Counted from the first letter of the stretch, positions 34,308 through 45,290 are shown. The stretch: 64,000 nt of DNA from Paragorgia papillata (GCA_035771165.1 JAWNZC010000234.1:1634001-1698000), one strand, 5' to 3'. Numbers and translations are program-made. Notes: generated by a model from the sequence alone, not told the origin.

Positions 34308-35025
34308 ATGAGTTACTCATTTATCCCAAATCATGATCGACCCTGTCCCAGAAAATATTACCAAGACACGTTTGCTAAAATGGAACTTCTTATTCCTGGG
34401 ATTCAGTTCGTGCAAGGTTTATCCGAATCTATATTGGATAGTATTAACCCCCAAATAAGAAATCTATTTATCATTGATGACATGATGGGTGAAAAAGATA
34501 CGATTATAGCCAAACTGTTCACGAAGAAATCCCATCATGGTAATCTCAGCGTGATTTATATTGTGCAAAATTTTGTTTCATCAAAGCAAAGACCATCGTA
34601 CCATCTCTCTCAACGCTAGTTACTTTGTCCTAACAAAAAATGTTCGTGATTATTTATGTTTAGATTTCGTCAAATGAAAGAAAACAGTATTACAAAAACT
34701 AGTGTACTCCTACAATCAATCTAAACACCATAGTATTGGAATGACACCAATTATAAGAATTAAAGTTACTGTTGAATCGTTGAAACATTGTCTTCTGTAC
34801 TATGCTGAAGTTCAATAAAATATTTACAAATAATGTATATGTCTTTCTGATATTCCTTTGTATCCAAGCAATACTAAATTTTTTCAACAAGCGTATGAAA
34901 TGGCAACCAAAGAACCGTATACATACTTATTTGTTGATCTCACACCGAAATGCCCCGATGAAATACGTTTGAGATCTGGAATTTTCCCAACAGACACGCA
35001 TTACGTTTACCAACCCAGAATATAA
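34308..35025 (+). pseudogene. Packaging ATPase (FtsK/HerA-type) remnant, right arm
   Basis: This resembles the distal half of the DNA-packaging ATPase of Polintons and adintovirus-like elements. Visible in order: YYQDTFAKMELLIPGIQF, Walker B-like LFIIDDMMGE, LFTKKSHHGNLSVIYIVQN. After a frame change near 34600 comes a LTKNVRD segment in the sensor region. After an unreadable stretch (34680-34840) comes the C-terminal segment with PYTYLFVDLTPKCPDEIRLR, ending at 35023-35025. The N-terminal Walker A half is missing. At least two frame breaks make it non-functional. In intact elements this motor would package DNA into virions. Here it only marks ancestry. Confidence 0.75.
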
Positions 35026-35587
35026 AACAGAAAATGAATGTCTAGAAATGATAAAGACCGTATTTGTTGTCATTCTTGTAATAAACTCAAGACATTTATT
35101 GTAATATTTAATGTTGATTAATAAAATTATTGTCCCAAATCACCTCTGTAAGCTATATACACCCTTATCTTTACTCTTAACCACACTCGTAAAATGTCCT
35201 CAACACCCGAAACATCCCCCGAAACACCTCCAAAACATCACCAAATACCCCCAAAATGCCCCCGTAACACCTCCAATCACCCCCGGGGCACCCCCAAGGT
35301 ACCCCCAAACACCCCCAAATAACCCCGAAGCCCCCAAAACACCCCCCAAATACCGCCAAAACATCCCACATTGAATCCTAAGATTGAATCATTGAATCCT
35401 AAGATTGAATCATTGAATCCTGAGATTGATTATTTAAAAGGTTGCCCCAGGGGGTAATGGGGGTATCTCTGGGGGTGACCCCGGGGGTGAAGGGTGTATC
35501 TTTGAACGGGCCAAAAGGCCTAAACGGGCCAAAAAAGGCCAAATAGGGCCTAAACGGGCCTAATAAAAGCATCTAACATGTCAAAAA

Positions 35588-35980
35588 ATGTCAAATGCTT
35601 TCTGTCATTGCTCGAGTAAACAACTAAACATGGGTCGCACACGTAGAAACTGTCCTGTCTTCGGTTGCGGAAGCACTAATCTTGCAAGGCTGGCAAATCA
35701 TCTTGATCAAGTACACCACATGGATAACAAAGAACGCGCTAAATGGCTAAAATGGAGTAAAATTGGAATATGTGTACCTTTACAGAGTAAAGAAACTATC
35801 GCAGACAGCACAGAACTGAATATGGAGAAAACTTTGAAAAGCCTTATAAGGAGACAAGAGGAAATGGCAACAAACTTCAATAATTATCTAAGAGAGCAGC
35901 AGGGGGAGTCCGTAAATAATAAACAACGCAAAAAAACGGAAAATATCAAAATTCCCTATAAAGAGCGAGCATTGCTTTGA
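35588..35980 (+). CDS. Small C2H2 zinc-finger protein, right-arm copy (130 aa, shifted C-terminus)
   Basis: Identical to the left-arm protein through NNKQRKK. An extra A in the A-run then shifts the frame, and the lysine-rich tail is replaced by TENIKIPYKERALL. The C2H2 finger is unaffected. Because the arms are otherwise nearly identical, the shift is recent. Confidence 0.45.
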   Translation: MSNAFCHCSSKQLNMGRTRRNCPVFGCGSTNLARLANHLDQVHHMDNKERAKWLKWSKIGICVPLQSKETIADSTELNMEKTLKSLIRRQEEMATNFNNYLREQQGESVNNKQRKKTENIKIPYKERALL

Positions 35981-38900
35981 CAACAGAGAAACAAACGATA
36001 TCTCTAAGAAGTGGGTGCGCTAGAAGAAACCGTAAACGCAGGACAGTTTATTGAAAAACATTCGTTTATGTAAATAATTAGCTGTCAATATGTACACTGT
36101 AATTTGTTATAAATATAAAAAATAAACTACAAAAAACTATTATAATGTTGCTCATATGTCTTTATTAATTTTTTCTTCAGATAAAATTACACACATATAA
36201 AATTACACATCTTTAATTTCTTACACACTAAATAGTCCAAGAAATTTATTTAACTTAAAACATAATTTAACTTTGCATTAACTCAATAATGTTCTCATAA
36301 CACATATAGCAATTTTTACTATCACGTAAAAGAGATCTAAATAAATTCAATCTGCGATTGAACGGCAAGTGATTGTAAATAATTTTGACACTTATGGATT
36401 TTAACTTTTGCGTGTTTGTAAATAATAGGAGCTTTATGTGATTGTAAATATGAAATTATATATTTTTTAAACTTTATTTCGTTATTTAGTCATATTACAA
36501 AAACGTTTCTTTGAACAAATCACATTCTAAAAACTATAATCTTTTAAGAGCCACCAATTCGTTGACAGAATACAAACGAAATATTCTCATATTGCCTAAA
36601 GATTTAAAATAGGAGGTGTATACTCCAGAAACCCCAGAAAGCTGATGCCACTGTGCCGGACTTGTGGAACTTTGCACAGTTCTTAAACGTATAAACACCA
36701 CAAAAGCGAACCAAATATCTAATATAATATTCATATATAAGCTTTTCATTGCTATGTGCTAGTGTTAATACGTTTTTAAACCCCTAGCTCACGGCTTTTC
36801 GAATTGATTCCTCACACTATCTTAAGTTCTTCTTATATACGGCTTAAAGTGATTCCTCATTCTATCTTCTCACGAATTCTTCACTTATAAACAAGGGTTT
36901 AGTAAGCAATGATTCTAGGATGCCTTATTCTGTTTGAATATTATAACATGCCCCACAACTGCTGACTGTCGATCAGTAAGGTAAAGTGCATAAATGAAAT
37001 TTGGTTCCTATTACTTATATAAGTCGAGCATCTTTTGATAATGACGATCTTCGGGAATTAGTCGGAGAGCTATCGATTATGACGTATTACACGGGGGGGC
37101 GTTGAGTAACAGCTAGAGGGTCCCAAAGGAGCCTGAGACGAATGAAGGACGCACGCAGTTTTGCTATGGTAACAGTTAATGACTTTCTCGCCTAGATTTG
37201 CCCAAGCGCTTAATCCTCTTAATGACCACTAATGAGTTTCTCTTTTGTCTCCTGCACGTGCACTGAGGATAAATATGCAAATATCAGCCTTAGCAACATT
37301 AACAAGATGCTTGACGACGTTAATAAAATAGCCGAGTCATCCATTTAACCCCTGACAGTTTATATTCTGGCAAACCCCTCTGAAGAAAGTGTTTCAATGT
37401 CTTTCGAACAGCTTACCGAACGGTTTCTTCATTCAAGGCATCATATACTCTATCCAGCTAAGGTTAGGGGAAGCTAGAATCATTTACACACTCTTCGCTT
37501 GCCAAACTAACAACAGGACTGTTTCCAACAGGTTGATTAACTGCGTTTTCTTCAAATATGATAACACTTTCGACAATGCTTTGATTTTTTGGACCAAGAA
37601 ATAAATATTTTAAACTGAATACTTCGAATTCTGCCTTATGAGACGACGCTGTACATTCTCCATGGTTACACCAGCGCCTCGCCTAAACTTGCCCACACAT
37701 TAATACCCCTTATTATCCCCCAAAGTTCATGATCACCATCGAGCGGATATTCGAACAGTCAAGGGATATGTTATACGAAGAGACTAGGCAGTTTTAGATA
37801 TGTTAATCATTTAATCGAAACAGAAACATTAGTGCTTATACAAACTTTTGAAAGAAAGTGTTTCAATATCTTTCGAACAGCTTACCGAACGGTTTCTTCA
37901 TTGGAGGCATCATTTACTCTATCCAGCTAAGGTTAGGGGGAAGCTAGAATCATTTACACACTCTTCGCTTGCCAAACTAACAACAGGACTGTCTCCAACA
38001 GGTTGATTAACTGTGTTTTCTTCAAATACGATAACACTTTCGACTATTCTTTGATTTTTTGGGCCAAGAAATAAATATTTTAAACTGAATACTTTGAATT
38101 CTGCCTTGTGAGACGACGCGACGCTGTACATTCTCCATGGTTACATCAACGCCCCGCCTAAACTTGCCCATGCATTAATACCCCTTATTATTCCCCAAAG
38201 CTCATGATCACCCCCCTAAAATGAATTAAATATTCTACTTATATGCAACTTTAATGACTTTTCCCTTTTGTGTTCTGCACGTGCGAGAACCTTATAACAT
38301 ACTAAATCATAGCGACGAATTATTTAACTTTAACCAAGCTCTGTAATTTTTCAAAGTGCTTGGTCAACGATGTTGTCGAATAATGTTCTTCTAGTGTACA
38401 ATAACGATTCGCTACCCTTCAAGGCGACTCTTTTTAACTTCATACGGTTCCTATACGTATAAACATCACAAAAGCGACACAAATATCTAATATAATATTC
38501 AAAAGCGAACCAAATATCTAATATAATATCCATATATAAGCTTTTCATTGCTATGTGCCAATATGTTTTTTCTGAGCTCACGGCTTTTCGGATTGATTCG
38601 TACGTATCCTAAGTTCAGCTTCTCGAAATGATTCCTCATTCTATCTTCCTTTACTTATAAACGAGGGTTTAGTTAGGTATGATTCTAAGATGATTTATTC
38701 TGTTAGGTTCTAACCCTACATATAATATTCATAGCTTATTCAGATAATATTCGAGTTAAGTTATCTCACCAGATTCAGTCATTTAGAATGTTCAAAACCC
38801 ACTATATTCCTCTAGACAAGATTTAGGATAAAAATATAAAGTGTGTCTACTAATTTCTCTTTAGTTCCTTGTAAAGAACCTCTATTTTGTCTTCAGTTTA

Positions 38901-39490
38901 TTGCACGCAAGCTCTGTATGCTTACATGTCCCACAAGTGTTAACTGGTAGTAGGATAAAGTGTATAAATGAAAAGGTAATTACTATTACTTATAAGGAAT
39001 ATAAGTCGAATGCCTTTTGATAATGACGTAACCCAGAACTTCGGAAATCAGTCGGAGAGCTATCGGTTATGACGTGTAGTGAATACCGGGGGGGGTTGGA
39101 ATAAAAGCTAACGATGACGATGCATAAGTAATAAGTCGATTATGACGTAGTGAAAACCAGGGGGTTTGAATAACAGCTAGGGTTTAGGGGGGAAGTTAGG
39201 GTTGGGAAGTCCCAAAGGAACCTGAGAAATAATGATGTATGCATAAATAATGAGGTTAGGGTTTGGAGGTCCCAAAGGAGCCTGAGACATAATGACGTAA
39301 TGAGATTAGGGTTAGAGGGTCCCAAAGGAGCCTGAGAAATAATGATGTAAGCACGTCACTATAAAATGAATACTAATGAATTAGGGTTAGGAGGTCCCAA
39401 AGGAGCCTGAGAATGAATAAATAAAAATTGAATAATTAATGAGGCGGCATCCCTTTGGTCCCTATATGGGGGGGTATCACTACTAATGTA

Positions 39491-39823
39491 GTTAGGCATG
39501 CCACAGAGACTAAATATCTGGTCAAGGCACTTGATGACCGTCGATGAAGGCGTATTTGGACATGGAAATGCAAATGGAAAACGCGAATGCTCATCCACCA
39601 CAGTGAGTATGTATGCGTTGCGATATGCAGTAGATAGAGGCCCCTTGAAATCGATGCTAAGTTGCTCCAAGGGCTGCGTGGCCTTGGTGAGGACTCCGGG
39701 CTGTGGATGATAAAACTGAGGCTTGACTTCTGCACAAATTCTTCGTGATGAGCATACTTTCTTGACTTCTTCAGTAGAATATGGAAGATTTTTAGATCTC
39801 ACGAAGTGTAGCAATCGAGTCAC
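39491..39823 (-). pseudogene. Gypsy integrase, N-terminal part
   Basis: Residues of the integrase zinc-binding tail (CSSRRICAEVKPQFYHP) and the start of the catalytic core (LSIDFKGPL with the first Asp, VVDEHSRFPFAFPC, LCGMPN) run up to the AATGTA target duplication. The frame then enters the Polinton-like element and ends at a stop. The rest of the core is at 28645 and below. Confidence 0.85.
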
Positions 39824-40340
39824 ACCAGATTGGTCGTCGACATGGAAGTAGTGAATGCACGTGTAAATGAATCTGGGGCAACGTTATCCTTGCCTGGTCG
39901 ATACCTCACCGAAAAGCTGAAAGAAGCCAACTCAAGTAGCCAGTCTTGAATCTTGTCGTTCTTAATCCTTGTACGTTTCCTGCTGTCGAACATGAAGGCC
40001 AATGAGCGTTGATCAGTCTTAAGTGTAAAGTGACGACCAGCAAGAAAATGCCGCCACTTACGGACTGGTTCTATGATAGCCATTGCCTCCTTTTCGACTG
40101 CGGGATAGTGTAATTCACTTCTTTGGAGCGTTCTGGACATGAAGGCAACAAGTCGACCACCCAGGTTTAATGTAGCAGAAAGAACAAATTCTGAAGCATC
40201 ACATTCGACCACAAAGGGGAGGCTTTCATCTATGGAGTGAAGAGTAGCTTTCTCAAGTTCCTTCTTGAGCATGTTGAACGCAGCTAGGGCAGTTGCATCC
40301 AATTGGCAGGTTGTAGTCTGCGTCAAAGGCTTTACCTTGT
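39820..40340 (-). pseudogene. Gypsy RNase H domain
   Basis: Motifs: PFVVECDASEFVLSATL (catalytic Asp), SELHYPAVEKEAMAII (Glu), HFTLKTDQRSLAFMF (Asp) and VRYRPGKDNVAPDSFTR. A frameshift near 40330-40345 separates it from the RT frame upstream. Another frame change near 39820 separates it from the integrase. Confidence 0.85.
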
Positions 40341-41160
40341 CAGAGAAGTTTGGTATCCCCTACGGACGGAGCGGGCATTTTCTGGAGGAGGGAACTCTTG
40401 GAGGGGGCGGAGCCTTTCATGGTCAGGAGCAATTACACCATTACCAACACCGTATCCAAGTATATTGAAAGATGTCTTGGATTCCACAGATTTGCTTTTG
40501 TTAAGAGTAACATTCCTGCGCTGGACTGCTTCATGAAATTTCTGAACATTTTCATCATGTTCCTTTTGATCACGCCCTGCCACTGTTATATTATCCAGAT
40601 ATGGAAATGTATCTTTCAGTTCTTCCTCTTCCACGAACCTGTCCATTGCCCTCTGAAAAACAGCGACACCATTTGTAACTCCAAAAGGTATGCGACGGAA
40701 GTGGTAGAGTCTCCCATTAGCTTCAAATCCAGTGTATTTCCGATCAGTCTCTTTTATCGGCACCTGATGATAAGCACTTTTAAGATCAAACGTCGAGTAA
40801 ACTTTATAGCCTGCAAGGTTGTTGACCATGTCGTCGATCCGTGGAAGTGGGTAGGCATCAAGCTCGGTGTATTGATTGATGGTCTGCGAATAGTCTATGC
40901 AGAGCCGCTTCTTATGCGGGTTTGATGGATCCTTGACGACAACATCTTGTGCTCTCCAAGGCGATGAGCTGGGCTCAATAATCCCTTCCGAGTGAAGCTG
41001 ATCCTCCTTGCTGAAACGCCTTGATTTATTTGCAATAGGTTTACAGCCGGGAAGAAGATTTGAAAATAGAGATGGTTCATCAAGTGAGGCTGCAGAGAGG
41101 TCACAGACTGGTGTAAACTTTGGAATTATCAACTCTGGTTTAGTACCTTTTTTAGTACTT
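40332..41160 (-). pseudogene. Gypsy reverse transcriptase
   Basis: Motifs in order: CKPIANKSRRFSKEDQ, RLCIDYSQTINQYT, YPLPRIDDMVNNLAGYKVYS, STFDLKSAYHQVPI, FRRIPFGVTNGVAVFQRAMD, then FPYLDNITVAG at the active site and LNKSKSVE. The active site is YLDN where most gypsy elements have YxDD. This may be a clade trait and not damage. The frame is closed near 40332 by a frameshift into the RNase H. Confidence 0.85.
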
Positions 41161-41570
41161 CCTTTTGGAAGTCTTGACCAAGAATAATGTCACTACCAAG
41201 ATCTTTAAGAACACCCAGACGAATAGATGAGTGGACATGTTGATTAAAATTGATGTCCACAAAACAGTGACCAATAACATGCGTCTTGAGGGAGGTGAGG
41301 GCCATAGATATGTGTCGACGGATGGATATTTAAATGCAGTTGTTTGGCCAAGCTTTCACTTATGAAGCTGTCAGAACTTCCAGAATCGAGGAGTGCTGTC
41401 AAAACATTCCCACAGACTGAGACCTTCACAGAGGCTTGCATCAGACTCTCTGGACACGCAGCAAGGATTGAACAAAGTGCAGGTGAAAACATTGAAGCAG
41501 TAGTGCTTGTAGTGGCTTTCGACTTACATACTTTAGTATAATGTCCCTTTTTGCCACAGTTGTCACACAA
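41160..41570 (-). pseudogene. Gypsy zinc knuckle and aspartic protease
   Basis: CDNCGKKGHYTKVC is a CCHC knuckle. LTALLDSGSSDSFISESLA is the protease with its DSG active-site triad. The frame breaks near 41280 and again near 41170 before the RT. A frame change near 41575 separates it from gag. Confidence 0.8.
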
Positions 41571-42240
41571 TTTCTTCTACTGTGAATGGAATTACCACAG
41601 AAATAGCACTTCTTCGATGTAAATGTTGCAGCAAGAGGAGAGTCAGGAACTTCAAAGGTCTGTTTTGCTGAGAGAAAGGCCGCTGCTGCAGCTGTAGGAA
41701 TGATAGGCATAGCATATGTTTCAGCGTTCTTCTGTGCTAAGTCTAAGGCATTGGCGTGGTCAAAGGCGGTTTTCAAATCTAATTGACTGTTCTCTAGAAG
41801 TCGTTGGCGGATTAATGGAGATAGTAGGCCATTAATAAAAGAATCGTGAACCAATGCGTCACGATATTGCTCAGCAGTAACATCCTTGAGATTACAACTC
41901 TTGCTGAGTTTTCGAAGCTCTTGAAGGAACTCTGTAAGAGTTTCACCAGATTTCTGTCGTCTTGTTGCAAGCAAGTGTCGAGCAAATATTTCGTTTGGCG
42001 TTTTGATGAACAATTTATTTAATACCACCAGTGCTGAATCATAGTCAGTACAGTCCTCAATATAATCATAAATATCATGTGATACATAGTTAACAAGAGT
42101 CCTGAATTTATCAGGAGCCCTTTCACCACATTCAGAAATGAAGTTAGTGAAGGTTTTATGCCAATGCTTCCATTCTTTAGCAGCCGAGGGCGAATTAGGA
42201 TCCAAGACGAGTCGAGCTGGTATTTGAGTAGCGTTTCCAT
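41571..42240 (-). pseudogene. Gypsy gag
   Basis: A capsid-like region starts near PARLVLDPNSPSAAKEWKHW and continues with EIFARHLLATRRQKSGETLTEFLQ and LVHDSFINGLLSPLIRQRLL. A first knuckle CYFCGNSIHSRRNC follows. The start codon lies near 42240-42205 and is not certain, because the best ATG upstream is in another frame. Role: virus-like particle formation for the retroelement. Confidence 0.75.
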
Positions 42241-42259
42241 TGATTTAAGTTGAATAAAT

Positions 42260-42475
42260 TGTCGGAACCATAAGTAGGCTTGATTAAATAGACAACACTA
42301 AATAGGCTTTATTCAACTTAAAACCCAAACATAAACTACAAGTATGACAAACATGTAGAGCTAACGAAGTATAAAATAAAATACCAAATGGAGGTCACCA
42401 GACGAGCCTTATATCAGCAAGAACTGACCAAATGCGACTGTCGACCAAATACCACAGGCAACCCAAATGTTTCAT
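42260..42475 (-). repeat. Gypsy 5' LTR, outer edge truncated
   Basis: Matches 27682-27902 from TGTCGGAACC to ATGTTTCAT, with a ~25-bp extra stretch near 42395-42415. The last ~19 bases expected from the other LTR are missing. The GC-rich dispersed repeat starts there. Confidence 0.8.
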
Positions 42476-42610
42476 CCCCGAGCCCGGGCGAAGGGCCGAA
42501 TCCCCGGAGCCTGGTGAGGTGCTAATCTCGACGTGCGTGGAGTCCACTTTACACGCGAGATGAAAAGCTAAAAGTAATTCTGAAACCTGTTTATATATAT
42601 ATATTTAGTA
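42475..42610. repeat. GC-rich dispersed repeat ending in (TA)n, copy 2
   Basis: Second copy of the block at 3477-3640 (CCGAGCCCGGGCG, GGTGCTAATCTCGAC, GTCCACTTTACACGCG), directly against the gypsy LTR. Confidence 0.6.
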
Positions 42611-44592
42611 TAAATTTACAAGTTTATAATGCAAATCCTCGAATTTCATTGGCTATTGCAGGAGTTTATAATTGGTGATATAAACCTCTGGGATAAACCA
42701 ATGAAAGTCTTCTTTTAAAAAAATTGACCAATGACAAAATGCGTAGTATAGCACGAATAGTGATCATTAGAGCCAGCGGTTGTTCTGTTAAGCAACAATG
42801 GCGCCGAAATTATAACGGAGTGTGCAAGTGAAAGAAGAAATTGAACATTTAGGCGAAGCAATACGTTCTACAGAAAACAAAAACAGCTACAAAATGGTTG
42901 GGATGGAAATTATTAATGGTAAGATCGTTAAATGTTTTATCTGTGTTCGTTTAAAACGAAATAACTGCAAACAAAACACATTTCAAAATTACGCTAGCTG
43001 TTGACAAGATTTCGTGATGTAAACTATATGCTAAATTGAATGTTTCTTTCAACTTTTTGTCACTTTTACAAAACAAATGAGTGGATATGTATTGTTTCAA
43101 TATTGTACATGAAAATCCATGCTAAATTATGCAAGAAAACTTTTCTTTTCCATCAATTACTGTACGGCCCAAGGAGATGTCCGAAATGACTGTTGATCGT
43201 TTGTTGTTGGCTGTTAAAAAATGTATTAAACGAACCTCAAAGAATATGTTATGGTCGAGAATTTATTTAACTTTTGTTGGTAAATTTATACTAAAACAAT
43301 TAGACAACTCGCCCTCGTTTTCTATGAGCGATAGTCAACTCGGCTTCGCCTCGTTGACTATTCGCTCATAGAAAACTCGGTCTCGTTGTCTAATTGTTAA
43401 ATATATGTTATCAAATCAACAACTTGCGCAGTTCGAATAGCAGGGAACTGGTAACTAACCTGTTAAATTATTCAAATTATTTAAATTTACGTCAGCAAAT
43501 TATAATTTATAAGTTCGGTTGGATTACGAAATAGTTTTTCAACGATCATGACGAAAGAAATCTTTGCCAGAAAAATGGTTTCAGCTAAAATGTACATTAA
43601 TATTACTATGGAAAAAAAACAAAGAAAGAAGGCTAAGAAGAGATGTGGCAGCGAGAAAAAGACAACAAAAATACGACTTCAAACCGTCACTGAAAAAAAC
43701 CCTAAAAATTAATACGATAAAGACCGAAAACGATGCCCACCGAAATCAACTGAAAGAAGAAGGATGTGTCCTGAAACTGTTCAAAGCCGGTAAAGAATTT
43801 TGCTCTGGTGTATTCTACATAACTCGACAGGGAACGATTAAGAAATTTTGAAACAAACGGCTTTTCAGATATGAAGAGAACTGAATGATGCCTTGTCATA
43901 TTTATGTGTCAACAACGAAAAAAGTAAGAATCCGCGAACGAGAAAAACAATCCGAAAAGAGTCGACTGAATTGGCAGTGTTTGTGGTGACAAAAGCAGAA
44001 GAAGTTTAACGGCAGGAGATTCGTATTTACCAGTTTAGCTAAGTTAAAACGGAAAAAATCTTGAAAATGAAAATTGATATAAATAATATATTGTCTAGAG
44101 TTGTCAGTTGAACGCTAGGACGTTGACTTGTGTCTTTTCTTGGCCACTGTTTATATCTATTTTTGAATGAAAATTTGACATTTCGAGCAAAGCCCTCACA
44201 CCACCAGAATATTTAAATTTGATAACGGACTTGAAGCGTCAGTATTTCGTTTCAAAAAAGGATCGTTTTTTTTTCTAATGAAGATCATTGCGGTTCGTAC
44301 AATCCTTAACAAACGCTCAACGATATTAAGAACATTTACCTGATGGCATGATATTTTTTTGCACAAATATGCATTGATTTAATAATTGCAAATTTACAAA
44401 GCTACGGTCTATTAATTAAGGTAATCTGTCAAATTTCAAAAGCTGTCACTTTCAGCGAACCAGAATGCTGCGTTCCTGGGCAAACGCAGAGATGACTCAA
44501 AACAATACATCCCCTGCAGACTCTCCTTTTCGCTTTCTCTCCGCCCCCTTCACTCAGGGCCAACCCCTAAATGAGAGCCGGCTCGCAGGCTA
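42611..44592. other. Right interior of the 20-kb element; unrecognised short ORFs and a hairpin
   Basis: Short plus-strand frames lie at 42822-43004, 43129-43371 and 43564-43851. The last encodes a lysine/arginine-rich 95-residue stretch. None shows a motif I can name, and I could not link them by splicing. A strong hairpin (TTAGACAACTCG...CTCGGCTTCGCCTCG...CGTTGTCTAA) spans about 43297-43400. If the element encodes its own transposase, it should be here or at 24720-26658. Confidence 0.35.
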
Positions 44593-44601
44593 GTCTGGAA
44601 T

Positions 44602-44735
44602 CGGAAGATCTACACACGGTGATGATGAACAGGGAACAATGGTCTGAGATTGTAAAAGCCAAGACTACTCGGCCCTATAAGCCGCCCTGATTATGATGAT
44701 GATGATATGATGATGACGATGATGATTATATATAT
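44602..44735 (+). pseudogene. LINE 3' end, right piece with (GAT)n tail
   Basis: It continues the LINE of 24398-24632. The frame has EQWSEIVKAK...RPYKPP then a stop, followed by a (GAT)n tail at about 44693-44728. It starts immediately after the second GTCTGGAAT. The short 3' microsatellite is the normal LINE end. Confidence 0.75.
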
Positions 44736-45097
44736 ATATATATATTGAAATATTTACTTAGACGGTTATACAAAATCTTTTCAAGCACTATAGAAAAGAT
44801 GGGCAGAACCGAACTTAGCATCTTCATGGCCGAAAACTGCCATTAAAAAAAAATTATATCATGGCCGAAAACTGCCATAGTATACCGAAATGCATGGCTA
44901 TATATATTTCTAAAATTCATTAATAATTCATGAGGAAAACACAAAGAAAAATCATGAGTGTATCGGATCTATATATGTGATATAGACTCGCTCTAAGTTT
45001 CTCGCTGGTTTTTAACGGCTGAGATAAGCTTAATTTTCAAAATTACTACGCCAATGAACGTATGAAGTGATTCTTTTTGAAGCCATTTAAAAACCTT

Positions 45098-45290
<193 letters not shown>

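Larger units (their letters stand above)
34308..39484. repeat. Right arm of the 10.8-kb palindrome
   Basis: Reverse complement of 28652-33915 with very few substitutions by eye. Besides the two length changes, single-base differences alter small ORFs slightly (for example the zinc-finger ORF frameshift). Nothing is present that is not in the left arm. 36000-39140 holds only the mirrored repeats and small ORFs described for the left arm. Confidence 0.9.
28646..39490. mobile_element. Palindromic Polinton/Maverick-like element with 6-bp TSD
   Basis: The element is 28652-39484 (10,833 bp), flanked by AATGTA at 28646-28651 and 39485-39490. Ends are AGTAGTGATACC...GGTATCACTACT. The AG...CT tips and 6-bp duplication are the Polinton hallmarks. 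The two arms are near-identical inverted copies over about 5.2 kb each. Paired coordinates sum to about 68137 near the ends, 68163 in the middle and 68226 near the centre. The arms thus differ only by a ~26-bp and a ~65-bp length change plus scattered bases. Each arm carries a packaging-ATPase remnant and a small zinc-finger ORF. No polymerase B, integrase, protease or capsid gene is present, so it is non-autonomous. It sits inside the gypsy integrase gene. Confidence 0.8.
27682..42475 (-). mobile_element. Ty3/gypsy LTR retrotransposon, split by a Polinton-like insertion
   Basis: This is a minus-strand element with LTRs at 42260-42475 (5', upstream) and 27682-27902 (3'). Order along the minus strand: gag, zinc knuckles, protease, RT, RNase H, integrase. 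The integrase is interrupted at 39490/28646 by the 10.8-kb element. A purine-rich tract (AGGAAGGAAGAA on the minus strand) abuts the 3' LTR. Without the insertion it is about 4.0 kb, short for a gypsy element. Several frameshifts and a stop make it defective. Its own target duplication cannot be checked because the outer ~19 bases of the 5' LTR are missing where the GC-rich repeat begins. Confidence 0.9.
24624..44601. mobile_element. 19,960-bp element with TAGCCTGCGA ends (Mutator-like), carrying nested insertions
   Basis: The element proper is 24633-44592. The left tip TAGCCTGCGATTCATTTAGG and the reverse complement of the right tip (TAGCCTGCGAGCC...TCATTTAGGGGTTGG) match with small indels. 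The match resumes at GCGAAAAGGAGAG(C/T)CTGCAGGG further in. It is flanked by the 9-bp duplication GTCTGGAAT (24624-24632 and 44593-44601), which splits a LINE. A 9-bp duplication is the Mutator-superfamily signature, and the small palindrome at 26668-26763 has a TAGCCTGC tip and its own 9-bp duplication. Without the gypsy insertion the element is about 5.2 kb. No transposase was recognised in it, so it is probably non-autonomous or decayed. Confidence 0.75.

Noticed and set aside
33900..34325. CRISPR-like repeat array
   Set aside because: The repeats are contiguous, palindromic and without unique spacers, in an animal genome.
28652..39484. The large palindrome as an assembly fold-back artefact
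   Set aside because: Exact 6-bp duplications flank both ends, and the integrase gene resumes in frame outside. The arms also differ by a 26-bp and a ~65-bp length change and by scattered bases. An artefact would give identical arms. Long reads would still be the final proof.
27682..42475. Alternative gypsy LTR end at ...TGTTTCA in both copies
   Set aside because: It would give TG...CA ends of equal length, but it leaves the purine tract about 21 bases from the LTR and gives no target duplication. The longer LTR abutting the purine tract fits better.
43564..43851. Basic 95-aa frame as the transposase of the 20-kb element
   Set aside because: No catalytic motif or zinc finger seen, and no splice partners could be found. 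Left as unrecognised.
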